Counted from the first letter of the stretch, positions 1 through 6,590 are shown. The stretch is 9,108 nucleotides of DNA from an uncultured Bacilli bacterium (GCA_944358565.1 CALVRK010000038.1:1-9108); one strand, 5' to 3'. Numbers and translations: made by a program. The notes: generated by a model not told the origin, from the letters alone.

Positions 1-580
1 TGATAATTGTTGTACCTAATTTGTTAATTTCTTCTAAGACTTCCATTATTTCCATACCAGTAGATGGGTCTAGGTTTCCGGTTGGTTCGTCACATATCAA
101 TAGTTTTGGACCGTTGACAATAGCTCTAGCAATGGCTACACGTTGTTGTTCTCCACCAGATAACTGTGATGGATAACTTTTAATTTTATTTTTAAGGCCA
201 ACTAATTCTAAAACTTTTAATACTTTGGCGTGTATTTCATCTTTTGGAAGACCAAATATTTCTAAAGCAAAGGCAACGTTTTCATAAACTGTTGATTTAG
301 GTAATAATTTATAATCTTGGAAAACGACACCTATTTTTCTTCTGATTTTATAAACTTTACCATTTCTTAGTTTTCCAACATCTATTCCACCGACAATTAT
401 TTGTCCTGATGTTGGTTTTTCTTCACGGTAAAGCATTTTTATTAAAGTACTTTTACCACAACCAGTTGAACCGATTATAAAGACAAAATCACCTTTTTTG
501 ATGGTTAAATTTAGATCTTGAATAGCGGTAACACCTGTTTTATAGGTTTTTTTAACATTTGTCATTCTTATTAAATCCAC
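1..580 (-). CDS. ftsE: Cell-division ABC transporter ATP-binding protein FtsE (3' end outside window)
   Basis: FtsE is the cytoplasmic ATPase of the FtsEX complex, which with the membrane partner FtsX controls peptidoglycan hydrolases at division or elongation sites. The 193 visible codons show a Walker A motif GSTGCGKST (residues 37-45), the FtsE-typical stretch LYREEKPTSG (50-59), a Q-loop VVFQD (85-89), the ABC signature LSGGEQQR (140-147) and a Walker B LLICDEPTGNLDP (160-172). The H-loop and C-terminus lie beyond position 1, where ftsX is expected but cannot be seen. A GTG start at 580 is chosen because AAGAAGTGAT lies just upstream; ATG at 565 is an in-frame alternative. The gene follows the YitT-family gene by 22 bases and is probably co-transcribed with it and prfB. 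Cys41 in the P-loop is a small departure from the commoner Ala. Confidence 0.93.
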   Translation of the reverse strand, partial: MDLIRMTNVKKTYKTGVTAIQDLNLTIKKGDFVFIIGSTGCGKSTLIKMLYREEKPTSGQIIVGGIDVGKLRNGKVYKIRRKIGVVFQDYKLLPKSTVYENVAFALEIFGLPKDEIHAKVLKVLELVGLKNKIKSYPSQLSGGEQQRVAIARAIVNGPKLLICDEPTGNLDPSTGMEIMEVLEEINKLGTTII

Positions 581-602
581 TACTATCACTTCTTTCTATT
601 AA

Positions 603-1490
603 TTAAGCTTTATGTCCTTGTATTTCATAAGTATCAATGACAATAACGAAAGCTTCAGGGTCTAATTTTTTTATGGCTTCCGTGGCGACAAAATATTCTC
701 TAGTTGGAATAGCACATAACAAAACTTTTTTTCTTTTATTTGTGTATCCACCTTCAGCATCTATTTCGGTAACACCATGATTTAGTGTTTCCATGATAAA
801 ATCTTTAATAGCTTTTTCTTCGGTTGTAATTATCTCTAATGTTTTATATTCAGAAATACCCAATATTACTCTATCGCTGATTACTCCTGATGAATATAAA
901 GTTATTATTGAATATATAAATGATTGCCAGCCAAAGAAAATACCACCAGCGGCCATAATTAAACCTTCAGAATATATATTAGCTTTACTATATGGCATTT
1001 TTCCATATTGAGATAATATTTGTTTTAAAACATCAGTACCACCAGTTGTAAAGTTATTTTTAAAAACTAAACCTGTACCAATTCCACTTATAAGGGCGCC
1101 ACATAGAGCAATAACGATAATTTCTGTATCACCTAGATTAATATATTTTGGAAAAAATTCAGTAAGTTTAATTAAAACTGGGTATAAAATAGAACCTAAA
1201 ACAGTTGATTTAGTTTTATCAATTCCTAAAAAAACATAACTAGCAATTAGTAAAAGAATATTACCAATCAAAATTACTAGTGATGGATCAATATTCCAAA
1301 ATTTTTCAGTAATAATTGAAAGGCCACTTAAACCAAAAATCAAATTACATGGTTTTAAAAAAACATTAAAAGCAAAAGCTGATAAGAATACACCAATGAA
1401 GAACATCACATAACGTTTTACTTTTTTACTACCAGTAATCTCTTTTAAAAGATTGTTATTATCTATTTGCTTTTTTTTAGCAAATATCAT
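603..1490 (-). CDS. YitT-family membrane protein with C-terminal DUF2179 domain
   Basis: This is a 295-residue integral membrane protein of the YitT family (DUF161 plus DUF2179); the biochemical role of the family is not established. Hydrophobic segments lie near residues 27-45, 70-90, 96-110, 122-143 and 175-205, with the family-typical motif NFTTGGTDVL at 146-155. The soluble C-terminal part, from about residue 213, matches DUF2179 (EYKTLEIITTEE, GGYTNKRKKVLLCAI, LDPEAFVIVIDTYEIQG) and probably lies in the cytoplasm. The ATG overlaps the prfB stop codon as ATGA, and AAGGAGG lies 8 bases upstream inside the end of prfB, so translation is probably coupled. Bacillus subtilis has a relative (YvjA) between prfB and the ftsEX region, which supports the conserved neighbourhood; this is from memory. 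Confidence 0.92.
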   Translation of the reverse strand: MIFAKKKQIDNNNLLKEITGSKKVKRYVMFFIGVFLSAFAFNVFLKPCNLIFGLSGLSIITEKFWNIDPSLVILIGNILLLIASYVFLGIDKTKSTVLGSILYPVLIKLTEFFPKYINLGDTEIIVIALCGALISGIGTGLVFKNNFTTGGTDVLKQILSQYGKMPYSKANIYSEGLIMAAGGIFFGWQSFIYSIITLYSSGVISDRVILGISEYKTLEIITTEEKAIKDFIMETLNHGVTEIDAEGGYTNKRKKVLLCAIPTREYFVATEAIKKLDPEAFVIVIDTYEIQGHKA

Positions 1491-2585
1491 CCGGCATTCC
1501 TCCTTAAATTAGCATTGATAAATTTATCTAAATTACCATCCATTACTTTATTTACATTAGTTTCTTCACAGTTTGTTCGGTGATCTTTAACTAATGAATA
1601 TGGATGTATAACATAACTTCTAATTTGAGAGCCAAAGTTAATATCTCTTTGTTCACCTTTTAACTGCTGTAATTCTTTTTTCTTGTTTTCTTCTTCTATT
1701 TCATATAGCTTACTTTTTAAAATCTGCATGGCTTTAGCTTTGTTTTGAACTTGACTTCTTTCGTTTTGACAAGTTACGACTATTCCAGTTGGCAGATGAG
1801 TTATTCTAACGGCACTGTCAGTGGTGTTGACACTTTGTCCGCCTGCTCCACTACTGTGGAAAACGTCAATTTTTAAATCTTTTTCGTTAATATCTACTTT
1901 AACGGTATCATCAATAACTGGAGTAACACTGACTGAAGCAAATGAGGTATGCCTTCGAGCTCCTGAATCAAATGGAGAAATTCTTACTAAGCGATGAATA
2001 CCTTTTTCATTTTTTAAATAACCATAAGCATATAATCCTTTAACAATAACAGTGATGCTTTTAATTCCGGCTTCTAGACCCGGCTGTTCATCGACAACTT
2101 CTAATTTATATGATTTTTTTTCAGCATATCTCGAATACATTCTATAAAGCATATTAGCCCAGTCACAAGCTTCTGTTCCACCCGCACCCGAATGTATTTC
2201 TAAGACTGCATCATTTTTATCATACTCACCACTTAAAAGAATCATTGTTTCGATTTCGTCTATTTTAGGTTCAAGCGTTTTACTTTCTTCTTCAAGCCAG
2301 GTTAAACTTTCTTCATCATTAGGTTCTAATGCTTTAGCCATTTCCAAATAATCTAGCGCTTCATTTAATAGGTTTTTTACATCATTTAGAACTTTTTTTT
2401 CATTATTTAATAAGGAAATAACTTCTTCGCTATGTCTTGTATCGTCCCAAAAATTTGGAGCAGACATTTCGTTTTCTAGTTCTTTTATCTTTTTTTCTTT
2501 GTCTTCGGGGTCAAAGTGACCTCCATAAATCTTGCAGCTTATTTAAATATTTTTCATATAAATTTATAGTTTCTTTTAGTTCCAT
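1487..2585 (-). CDS. prfB: Peptide chain release factor 2, made by programmed +1 frameshift
   Basis: RF2 releases finished proteins at UGA and UAA codons. The reading frame opens at ATG 2585 (GGGAGG 7 bases upstream), runs 24 codons to an in-frame TGA at 2513-2511, and continues after a +1 shift at CTT-TGA-C. The joined protein is 365 residues, a usual RF2 length. It has an N-terminal helical domain, the stop-reading tripeptide SPF (residues 203-205), and the catalytic GGQ (248-250) in GAGGQSVNTTDSAVR. The continuous frame alone, read from the internal ATG at 2467, would lack 39 N-terminal residues, so a simple gene call truncates it. The shift site has an internal GGAGG three bases before the CTT slippery codon, as in known prfB genes. 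The stop codon is TGA, overlapping the next start. No secA is adjacent on the upstream side, unlike in many Bacillota. Confidence 0.96.
2510..2525 (-). promoter_or_regulatory. prfB autoregulatory +1 frameshift site
   Basis: On the minus strand the site reads GGAGG TCA CTT TGA C. An internal Shine-Dalgarno-like GGAGG sits just before the slippery CTT codon, followed by the in-frame TGA and a C. These are the elements of the known RF2 control: when RF2 is scarce, ribosomes pause at UGA, slip forward one base and make full-length RF2. The frame after the shift (GAC CCC GAA ...) is the one that encodes the rest of RF2. Confidence 0.96.
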
Positions 2586-2610
2586 AGATGAGCCTCCCTA
2601 TCATGAGATT

Positions 2611-2616
2611 ATTATA
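2611..2616 (-). promoter_or_regulatory. Possible -10 element of a prfB promoter
   Basis: A perfect TATAAT lies 26 bases before the prfB ATG, which would give a leader of about 20 bases containing the GGGAGG ribosome binding site. No good -35 hexamer is seen 16-18 bases further upstream, so the assignment is tentative. The gap to the preceding gene holds no clear terminator, so read-through from yutD is also possible. Confidence 0.45.
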
Positions 2617-2666
2617 TCAAATTATTTAATTTTTTACTAGATAATTTAAATGGAAAAAATGGGCAA

Positions 2667-2948
2667 TTAGTTGGATATTTTTTTTAAAATAAAATATTTA
2701 CAATCATAAGCCCCATTATTTTTAATATATTCTTCGGCTTTTTCAATATCGTTTATAGCTTTAAATTTTGGATTGTTTTTTTCACAAAAACCTTTTAAGC
2801 GAAGTTTACCATATGACCAATCACCTAAAATATAATCATAATCGTTAAAATATTCTGTATATCTTTCTTTTATAGCATCATAATCAAAGCCATTTTTATA
2901 GTCTTTAATTAGTTCATAATTATTATTTTCTATTTCATATATTTTCAT
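2667..2948 (-). CDS. yutD: YutD-family (DUF1027) protein
   Basis: This 93-residue acidic, soluble protein belongs to the YutD family (DUF1027). The match rests on the block YDYILGDWSYGKLRLKGF in mid-protein, the preceding NGFDYDAIKERYTEYF, and the C-terminal CKYFILKK. The family is widespread in Bacilli and its function is not known to me with certainty. The start is set at ATG 2948 because GGTGAT lies 4 bases before it. GTG 2957 and ATG 2954 are in frame upstream, but they overlap the ribosome binding site and would only add MMK. The gene begins 29 bases after yunB. In Bacillus subtilis yutD and yunB also lie in one neighbourhood (recalled), so the pairing is probably old. Confidence 0.88.
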   Translation of the reverse strand: MKIYEIENNNYELIKDYKNGFDYDAIKERYTEYFNDYDYILGDWSYGKLRLKGFCEKNNPKFKAINDIEKAEEYIKNNGAYDCKYFILKKISN

Positions 2949-2964
2949 TTTCATCACCCTTATT

Positions 2965-2973
2965 ATTATAGCA
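2965..2973 (-). promoter_or_regulatory. Possible extended -10 element before yutD
   Basis: The 29-base gap after yunB contains TATGCTATAAT, an exact extended -10 form (TGnTATAAT), with no matching -35. The predicted start point falls close to 2958, at the edge of the GGTGAT ribosome binding site, so the leader would be very short. Transcription from yunB could equally serve yutD. Confidence 0.35.
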
Positions 2974-2977
2974 TATT

Positions 2978-3739
2978 TTAGTTATTTGGCAGAGTTAAAG
3001 ATGGAGTGGCGGTATTTAAATTGCCATAATAACTTGGAACAGTTCCAGTAATTAATTTTAAGGCAATAGGAACTTGATTATTTATTTTGATTTCTTTATC
3101 ATAATATGGGAGGATAACTTGTTCGGTAATTTCAATGTTGACGTATACTTTAATCAAGGCATTATTAATACCATAATTAGTTACTTCGGTCGATATATTA
3201 CTTATAACATCGCCAGTTAATGATATTTTTATGGGAATTTGCATACCAAAGTTTGAAAAGATCGGATTATTAAATATGAAACCACTATTTAAGTAATATA
3301 TAATACCGTTTTTTAAAGCTTTTTCGTCATAATTTTCCAGTAAATCAGCTTGATATTCTACTTTTTGAATATCGCCTGTTTCAATATATTTTAAGTTTTT
3401 TTGAATACTTTTTGTGGCATTAGTTAAATACTGATTAATTAAGGAGGTATTAAAATCAACCGATGTTATTTCTCCTTCGTTGGTGCTGGCAATTATAAAA
3501 AGGTTTTCTATATCAACTTTTTCAGATATATACTTATCAATGGCATCATTAATGATAATGCTAGAGAATTTTTTGGCTTCTAAAGCTCCATATTTAAAAA
3601 TTGATGGCATAATTCTTTCTTTTATGTAACCAAAGACAAAATATATTCCAAGCAATATGGCTACGATAAAAATAGCAATTAAATTAATTGGTTTTATTTT
3701 AGTTAATTTAAATTTTCTTTTTAAACGAATTCTATTCAT
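2978..3739 (-). CDS. yunB: Sporulation protein YunB-like, membrane-anchored
   Basis: This 253-residue protein resembles YunB, a mother-cell (sigma-E dependent) sporulation protein of Bacillus whose molecular role is unclear. A basic N-terminus precedes one membrane segment (about residues 18-40); the rest should lie outside the membrane. Family-like features are KYGALEAKKFSSIIINDAI after the anchor, and in the second half ISLTGDVISNIST, YGINNALIKVYVNIEI, VILPYYDKEIKI and QVPIALKLITGTVPSYYGN. Length fits the family. No Shine-Dalgarno sequence precedes ATG 3739; a TATACT box sits only 5 bases before it, suggesting a leaderless or unusual start. A terminator separates it from the gene upstream. 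Its presence suggests the organism forms spores or descends from spore formers; this window alone does not show sporulation. Confidence 0.85.
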   Translation of the reverse strand: MNRIRLKRKFKLTKIKPINLIAIFIVAILLGIYFVFGYIKERIMPSIFKYGALEAKKFSSIIINDAIDKYISEKVDIENLFIIASTNEGEITSVDFNTSLINQYLTNATKSIQKNLKYIETGDIQKVEYQADLLENYDEKALKNGIIYYLNSGFIFNNPIFSNFGMQIPIKISLTGDVISNISTEVTNYGINNALIKVYVNIEITEQVILPYYDKEIKINNQVPIALKLITGTVPSYYGNLNTATPSLTLPNN

Positions 3740-3744
3740 ATTTA

Positions 3745-3750
3745 AGTATA
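3745..3750 (-). promoter_or_regulatory. Possible -10 box directly before yunB
   Basis: TATACT ends 5 bases before the yunB ATG, so a start point 6-7 bases downstream of the box would fall at or next to the initiation codon. No convincing -35 is visible at the usual distance; TTGTAA lies 21 bases upstream, which is too far. A sigma-E type promoter is conceivable because yunB belongs to that regulon in Bacillus, but the match to the sigma-E consensus is weak. Confidence 0.35.
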
Positions 3751-3775
3751 TTCAAAATTATGAATTAATAATTAC

Positions 3776-3804
3776 AAAAAGCCAGAGTAAATCTCTAGCT
3801 TTTT
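3776..3804 (-). terminator. Intrinsic terminator containing the stop codon of the YRYRD-repeat gene
   Basis: The arms AAAAAGCTAGAG and CTCTGGCTTTTT pair over 12 positions (11 Watson-Crick, one G-U) around a five-base loop, ending in a T run. The TAG stop codon (3795-3797) lies inside the first arm. The structure is nearly symmetrical, with A and T runs on both sides, so it could also act on the plus strand, but no plus-strand gene is nearby. Confidence 0.85.
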
Positions 3805-5117
3805 CGATATTTAAATTTATAAGTTACTTCTAATTTATAATTTTTATTAGTAGCAAACTGCGGAACAGTCATTTTTACTTTCTTTTCAAAAGCTTTTTTA
3901 TTTAAAGGTTTGTCCAAAACTTTTAAGGATAATATTTCATATTCTATTCTAAACCTTGTCATAATTTTTCTTTCTTCTACTCGGTACTCTTGATTAGTTT
4001 CATTAACGCGGCTTTCGGCGGTCCAGGAAGTAGGGTTACCTAAGGTTTCGGTTTCTCTATCTTTGTAAGGCATTTGACTAGGCTGACTAGAAGAATATGA
4101 ACTATATTTACGTTTTGTTCCATTGTACCAACGCCACATTTTGTCACGATAACGATATAAGGTGGTGGTATCTTCATCAGTTCTATCATATTTTGTAGTA
4201 TCGACATCGTCTCTAGCACTATATTTTCCACTATTATAATAAATTTTATCACCTTTATCATTTTGATAATAAAATTTATAGCCTACGGTGTGCTCAATCG
4301 TACGGTAATCTTTTTCTTCTGGATAATTTAAAGACCATTCAGTCCATTCAGTATATATTTCACTATTTTCATCTTTGTTGGCAAATCCAGAAGGTTGCTC
4401 TGATGAAAAATTTGAATATTCCCCTTCTATATCATACCATTTCCAAGTACGATCGCGATAACGGTAATAATATGTAGTTTGATTTTCAATGTTAACGATA
4501 TTTCCTTCTGATGGAATTTCTGGAAGTTCCTCTTCGTCTAGTGGTAAACGAATACCATATTTTGAAGTTTCATCTTGTAACTGTGAGTCATCAAAATAAT
4601 CAGTCCATTCAGTGGTACTAATCTCTCTATCATAATAATTATAATAAGGAATAACATCAATAATAGCTTTACCTGTTGGATAAGCGGTTTTTTCAGCACT
4701 CCAACCACCATATTTAGTATTTACTGAACATTTTCCGCAATTTCTAGCATCTATAGTATATACGTAATCTTTTTTATATTTTGTTATTTTAATAGTACCT
4801 GAACAAAGCGTGTTATCGGTGTTAGCGCTTCTTAAATATTCATTATTATATAAATCATCTAATCTAACACTTGTACTTTCTCCCTCGAGAGTTGGTATAC
4901 TACCTTGATCTTGGGCATATTTTAGACTAGCGCTTTTTAATGCATCATATATTTTTAAACAATTATTGTTTTGAATTACGGCAACAATAATAAAAATTAT
5001 AATTATAATTGGCAAAATCGTCCCAAATACAAAGAAAAAGCGAAGTAATGGTTTTTTATTTTCAAGTGATTGGTTAACTGGATTACCTTCTTCATCAACA
5101 TATGTTTGTCTTTTCAT
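3795..5117 (-). CDS. Unrecognised membrane-anchored surface protein with two YRYRD/W-rich repeats
   Basis: I do not recognise a characterised family for this 440-residue protein. A charged cytoplasmic N-terminus (1-24) is followed by one strongly hydrophobic segment (25-48) and a large, probably extracellular part. Residues 53-130 have four cysteines (53, 105, 127, 130) and a pilin-like look: a helix with KYAQDQ, then a small beta-rich part with KKDYVYTIDARNC. An acidic Pro-rich linker (191-205) leads to two related repeats, 216-263 and 320-369, each built as YRYRD-x2-W-x-WY, then Y-S-x-[FY]-SS-x-QPS, then KD and a T-x-W element; TEWTEWS resembles thrombospondin-1-like W-x-x-W motifs of secreted Clostridia proteins. 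The tail (385-440) is basic and beta-rich. GGTGAT lies just before ATG 5117. Flanking promoter and terminator mark it as a single-gene unit. A role in adhesion or envelope contact is a guess. Confidence 0.8.
   Translation of the reverse strand: MKRQTYVDEEGNPVNQSLENKKPLLRFFFVFGTILPIIIIIFIIVAVIQNNNCLKIYDALKSASLKYAQDQGSIPTLEGESTSVRLDDLYNNEYLRSANTDNTLCSGTIKITKYKKDYVYTIDARNCGKCSVNTKYGGWSAEKTAYPTGKAIIDVIPYYNYYDREISTTEWTDYFDDSQLQDETSKYGIRLPLDEEELPEIPSEGNIVNIENQTTYYYRYRDRTWKWYDIEGEYSNFSSEQPSGFANKDENSEIYTEWTEWSLNYPEEKDYRTIEHTVGYKFYYQNDKGDKIYYNSGKYSARDDVDTTKYDRTDEDTTTLYRYRDKMWRWYNGTKRKYSSYSSSQPSQMPYKDRETETLGNPTSWTAESRVNETNQEYRVEERKIMTRFRIEYEILSLKVLDKPLNKKAFEKKVKMTVPQFATNKNYKLEVTYKFKYRKS
4011..4160 (-). 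repeat. Second copy of the coded YRYRD/W repeat (residues 320-369)
   Basis: It encodes LYRYRDKMWRWYNG, then YSSYSSSQPSQMPYKD and TSWTAES. It aligns with the copy at 4329-4472, the YRYRD motifs being 103 residues apart. Similarity is clear in protein but modest in DNA, so the duplication is old. Confidence 0.75.
4329..4472 (-). repeat. First copy of the coded YRYRD/W repeat (residues 216-263)
   Basis: It encodes YYYRYRDRTWKWYDIEG, then YSNFSSEQPSGFANKD and TEWTEWSL. The conserved positions shared with the copy at 4011-4160 are YRYRD, W-x-WY, Y-S, SS-x-QPS, KD and the T-x-W element. Confidence 0.75.
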
Positions 5118-5140
5118 TTAATCACCCCTCGTATATTATC

Positions 5141-5168
5141 ATTTTAGCACATCTATAATTATTTTCAA
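5141..5168 (-). promoter_or_regulatory. Promoter of the YRYRD-repeat gene
   Basis: A -35 element TTGAAA (5163-5168) is separated by 16 bases from a -10 element TAAAAT (5141-5146), which is preceded by the extended motif TGTGC. The predicted leader is about 17 bases and carries the GGGGTGAT ribosome binding site. It lies just after the terminator of the nrd unit, as expected for an independent gene. Confidence 0.7.
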
Positions 5169-5180
5169 ACATTTTAGAAA

Positions 5181-5205
5181 GAAAAAAAGTCTAATTATAG
5201 ACTTT
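5181..5205 (-). terminator. Intrinsic terminator of the nrd operon
   Basis: The perfect 8-bp stem AAAGTCTA / TAGACTTT with loop TAAT is followed by TTTTC and more T residues on the minus strand. It lies 46 bases after the stop of the flavin reductase-rubredoxin gene. The stem is AT-rich and short, but the T-tract is good. Confidence 0.82.
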
Positions 5206-5251
5206 CAAGATTGATGGCAATTAATGTATATCAATAGTTTGATAAAATCAG

Positions 5252-5854
5252 TTATTCGATTTTCTCAAATATACTAGCAGGAGCTCCACAAATTGGACAT
5301 ATATAATCATCTGGCAAAGTATCACCCTCATAAACATATCCACATATTGGGCAGCGATAACCTATTTTTGATTTTTCATATGTTGGGGCTTTAGGTGGTG
5401 TTACGCCATTTTTTACTTTATGGTAATAATCGTATGTCATAACTTCTTCATCTGATAAGTTTTTTGTGTTTATAACTTTTGCAATAAATATAGTATGAGT
5501 ATCCAAATCTATTTCATTTTCTATTTCACATTCAATTAAAGATGCCATATGGTCTTTTATATATTTAATGCCACTATTATCAATTTCAGTATTAAAGTTT
5601 TCATATTTATCAGTATCTTTACTACTTGTAAAGCCGAAAGTTTGAATGACTTTCATATCGGTATTTTGGGTAAGCACCGTAGCATTAAATTTTTTATGTT
5701 TCTTTATCATCTGATTAGTATAATTTTCTTTATTAATAGCAACAATTACTCTATCACTTGTAACCTGAGTTAAAGTATTTACAATGCAGCCACTATTTAT
5801 TGTATTAATAATATAGACACCATAAGTTAACTTTCTTAATCCTTCTTTATTCAT
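5252..5854 (-). CDS. Flavin reductase-rubredoxin fusion (high-molecular-weight rubredoxin, Hrb type)
   Basis: This 200-residue protein joins an FMN-binding flavin reductase domain (about 1-150; LTYGVYIINT, VNTLTQVTSDRV, INKENYTN, QTFGFTSSKDTDKYENF) to a short C-terminal rubredoxin domain. The four iron ligands are Cys168 and Cys171 (CPICG) and Cys186 and Cys189 (CPICG), with YVYEGDTLPDDY between, as in the rubrerythrin type. In Moorella the related Hrb passes electrons from NADH to a flavodiiron protein that removes NO and oxygen; whether a flavodiiron partner exists here cannot be seen. The gene starts 9 bases after nrdG, its AAAGGAG site overlaps the nrdG stop, and the terminator follows, so it is the last gene of the nrd unit. 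It may protect the oxygen-sensitive radical enzymes or supply electrons; that link is inference. Confidence 0.9.
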   Translation of the reverse strand: MNKEGLRKLTYGVYIINTINSGCIVNTLTQVTSDRVIVAINKENYTNQMIKKHKKFNATVLTQNTDMKVIQTFGFTSSKDTDKYENFNTEIDNSGIKYIKDHMASLIECEIENEIDLDTHTIFIAKVINTKNLSDEEVMTYDYYHKVKNGVTPPKAPTYEKSKIGYRCPICGYVYEGDTLPDDYICPICGAPASIFEKIE

Positions 5855-5863
5855 ATTTCTCCT

Positions 5864-6415
5864 TTATATATATACATGTTTTTTTCGTGGAATTTCAATT
5901 TTATGAGTACGTTCATGCATATATTTATCAATTAAAACGATTTTATTTTCTTTTAAACTTTGGGGAACATCAATAATTCTTTGATTTCTAGATCCTCTAA
6001 AGTCTAGATTTAGACTAAATTCTTTGATATCAAATTTGCCATCAACTAAGACATCAACATATTTTAAAAGTTCCATCATATCTTTACTTTTAAGAACTTC
6101 TTCATAAGTAAAACCGGTATAACACCAAACATTTAAGCCGATTTTTTTGGCATGTTTAGCTATTTCGGTACAAGCTTTAGCTTGAAACATTGGGTCACCG
6201 CCTGATAAGGTGATACCTTGCTGACCTAAAAGCGTATCTAACTCTTTGTTTATTTCATCAGTACTGACAGAAAAGCCGCCTTTAAAATCATGGGTGGTTG
6301 GATTGTGACATCCTTCACAATTGTGGCTACACCCTTGAGTCCAAACGACGGTTCTAATTCCTGGGCCATCGACTATACTATCTGGTTGTAAGTCGCTGGC
6401 TAAACGTATTTTCAT
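5864..6415 (-). CDS. nrdG: Anaerobic ribonucleotide reductase-activating protein (radical SAM)
   Basis: NrdG uses a 4Fe-4S cluster and S-adenosylmethionine to create the glycyl radical on NrdD. The 183-residue protein has VDGPGIRTVVW (15-25), the cluster motif C29-x3-C33-x2-C36 (GCSHNCEGCHNP), the SAM-contact motif SGGDP (71-75), and FRGSRNQRIIDV near the C-terminus. Its size is normal for the activase. The ATG overlaps the stop of the small glycyl-radical gene as TAATG and only a weak AAAGAAG precedes it, so translation is probably coupled to that gene. This ties NrdG production to the small protein that should be its substrate. Confidence 0.96.
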   Translation of the reverse strand: MKIRLASDLQPDSIVDGPGIRTVVWTQGCSHNCEGCHNPTTHDFKGGFSVSTDEINKELDTLLGQQGITLSGGDPMFQAKACTEIAKHAKKIGLNVWCYTGFTYEEVLKSKDMMELLKYVDVLVDGKFDIKEFSLNLDFRGSRNQRIIDVPQSLKENKIVLIDKYMHERTHKIEIPRKKHVYI

Positions 6416-6582
6416 TATTTAGCTTCTTTCATAAGTCCGGCAGTACTGTGTTTTACACGGTCATGTTCTTCAGCACGTTTAGCATTATTAAATCTATCAG
6501 TAGTACCTACTAAATAACCTGTGATTCTTCTAATTCTTTCAAATTTTACTCCTTCTCCTACTTTTTTTTCATCTGCTTTCAT
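6415..6582 (-). CDS. Separate NrdD glycyl-radical domain (55 aa)
   Basis: This 55-residue protein carries the C-terminal glycyl-radical segment of class III ribonucleotide reductase, which in usual NrdD is part of the large chain. The motif is RRITGYLVGTTDRFNNAK (residues 18-35) followed by AEEHDRVKH (37-45); it matches the R-x-x-GYL ... R-x-N-x-x-K ... RVKH pattern of NrdD C-termini, and Gly22 is the expected radical site. The ATG at 6582 has a strong AGGAGG 8 bases upstream, which overlaps the TAG stop of nrdD. The frame is the same as nrdD, with TAG and four codons between. The stop overlaps the nrdG start (TAATG). It probably binds the large NrdD chain and is activated by NrdG, like the spare glycyl-radical protein YfiD/GrcA of pyruvate formate-lyase. 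Readthrough giving a fused chain is the alternative. Confidence 0.88.
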   Translation of the reverse strand: MKADEKKVGEGVKFERIRRITGYLVGTTDRFNNAKRAEEHDRVKHSTAGLMKEAK

Positions 6583-6590
6583 TTTATTTT

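Noticed and set aside
793..1011. Plus-strand open frame inside the YitT-family gene
   Set aside because: It is antisense to a clear family member and has no start signals or recognisable protein features.
2511..2513. TGA inside prfB as a frameshift mutation or a sign of TGA=Trp code
   Set aside because: The surrounding GGAGG and CTT-TGA-C are the known programmed site, the joined protein has the normal RF2 length, and RF2 would not be needed in a TGA=Trp organism.
2437..2640. Plus-strand open frame over the prfB start
   Set aside because: It overlaps the prfB N-terminus, frameshift site and ribosome binding site on the other strand, all of which are well supported.
4040..4261. Second minus-strand frame inside the YRYRD-repeat gene
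   Set aside because: It is out of frame within a longer gene that has its own promoter, ribosome binding site and terminator; the product shows no features.
5549..5773. Plus-strand open frame inside the flavin reductase-rubredoxin gene
   Set aside because: It is antisense to a clear enzyme; the hydrophobic product is what AT-rich antisense reading gives.
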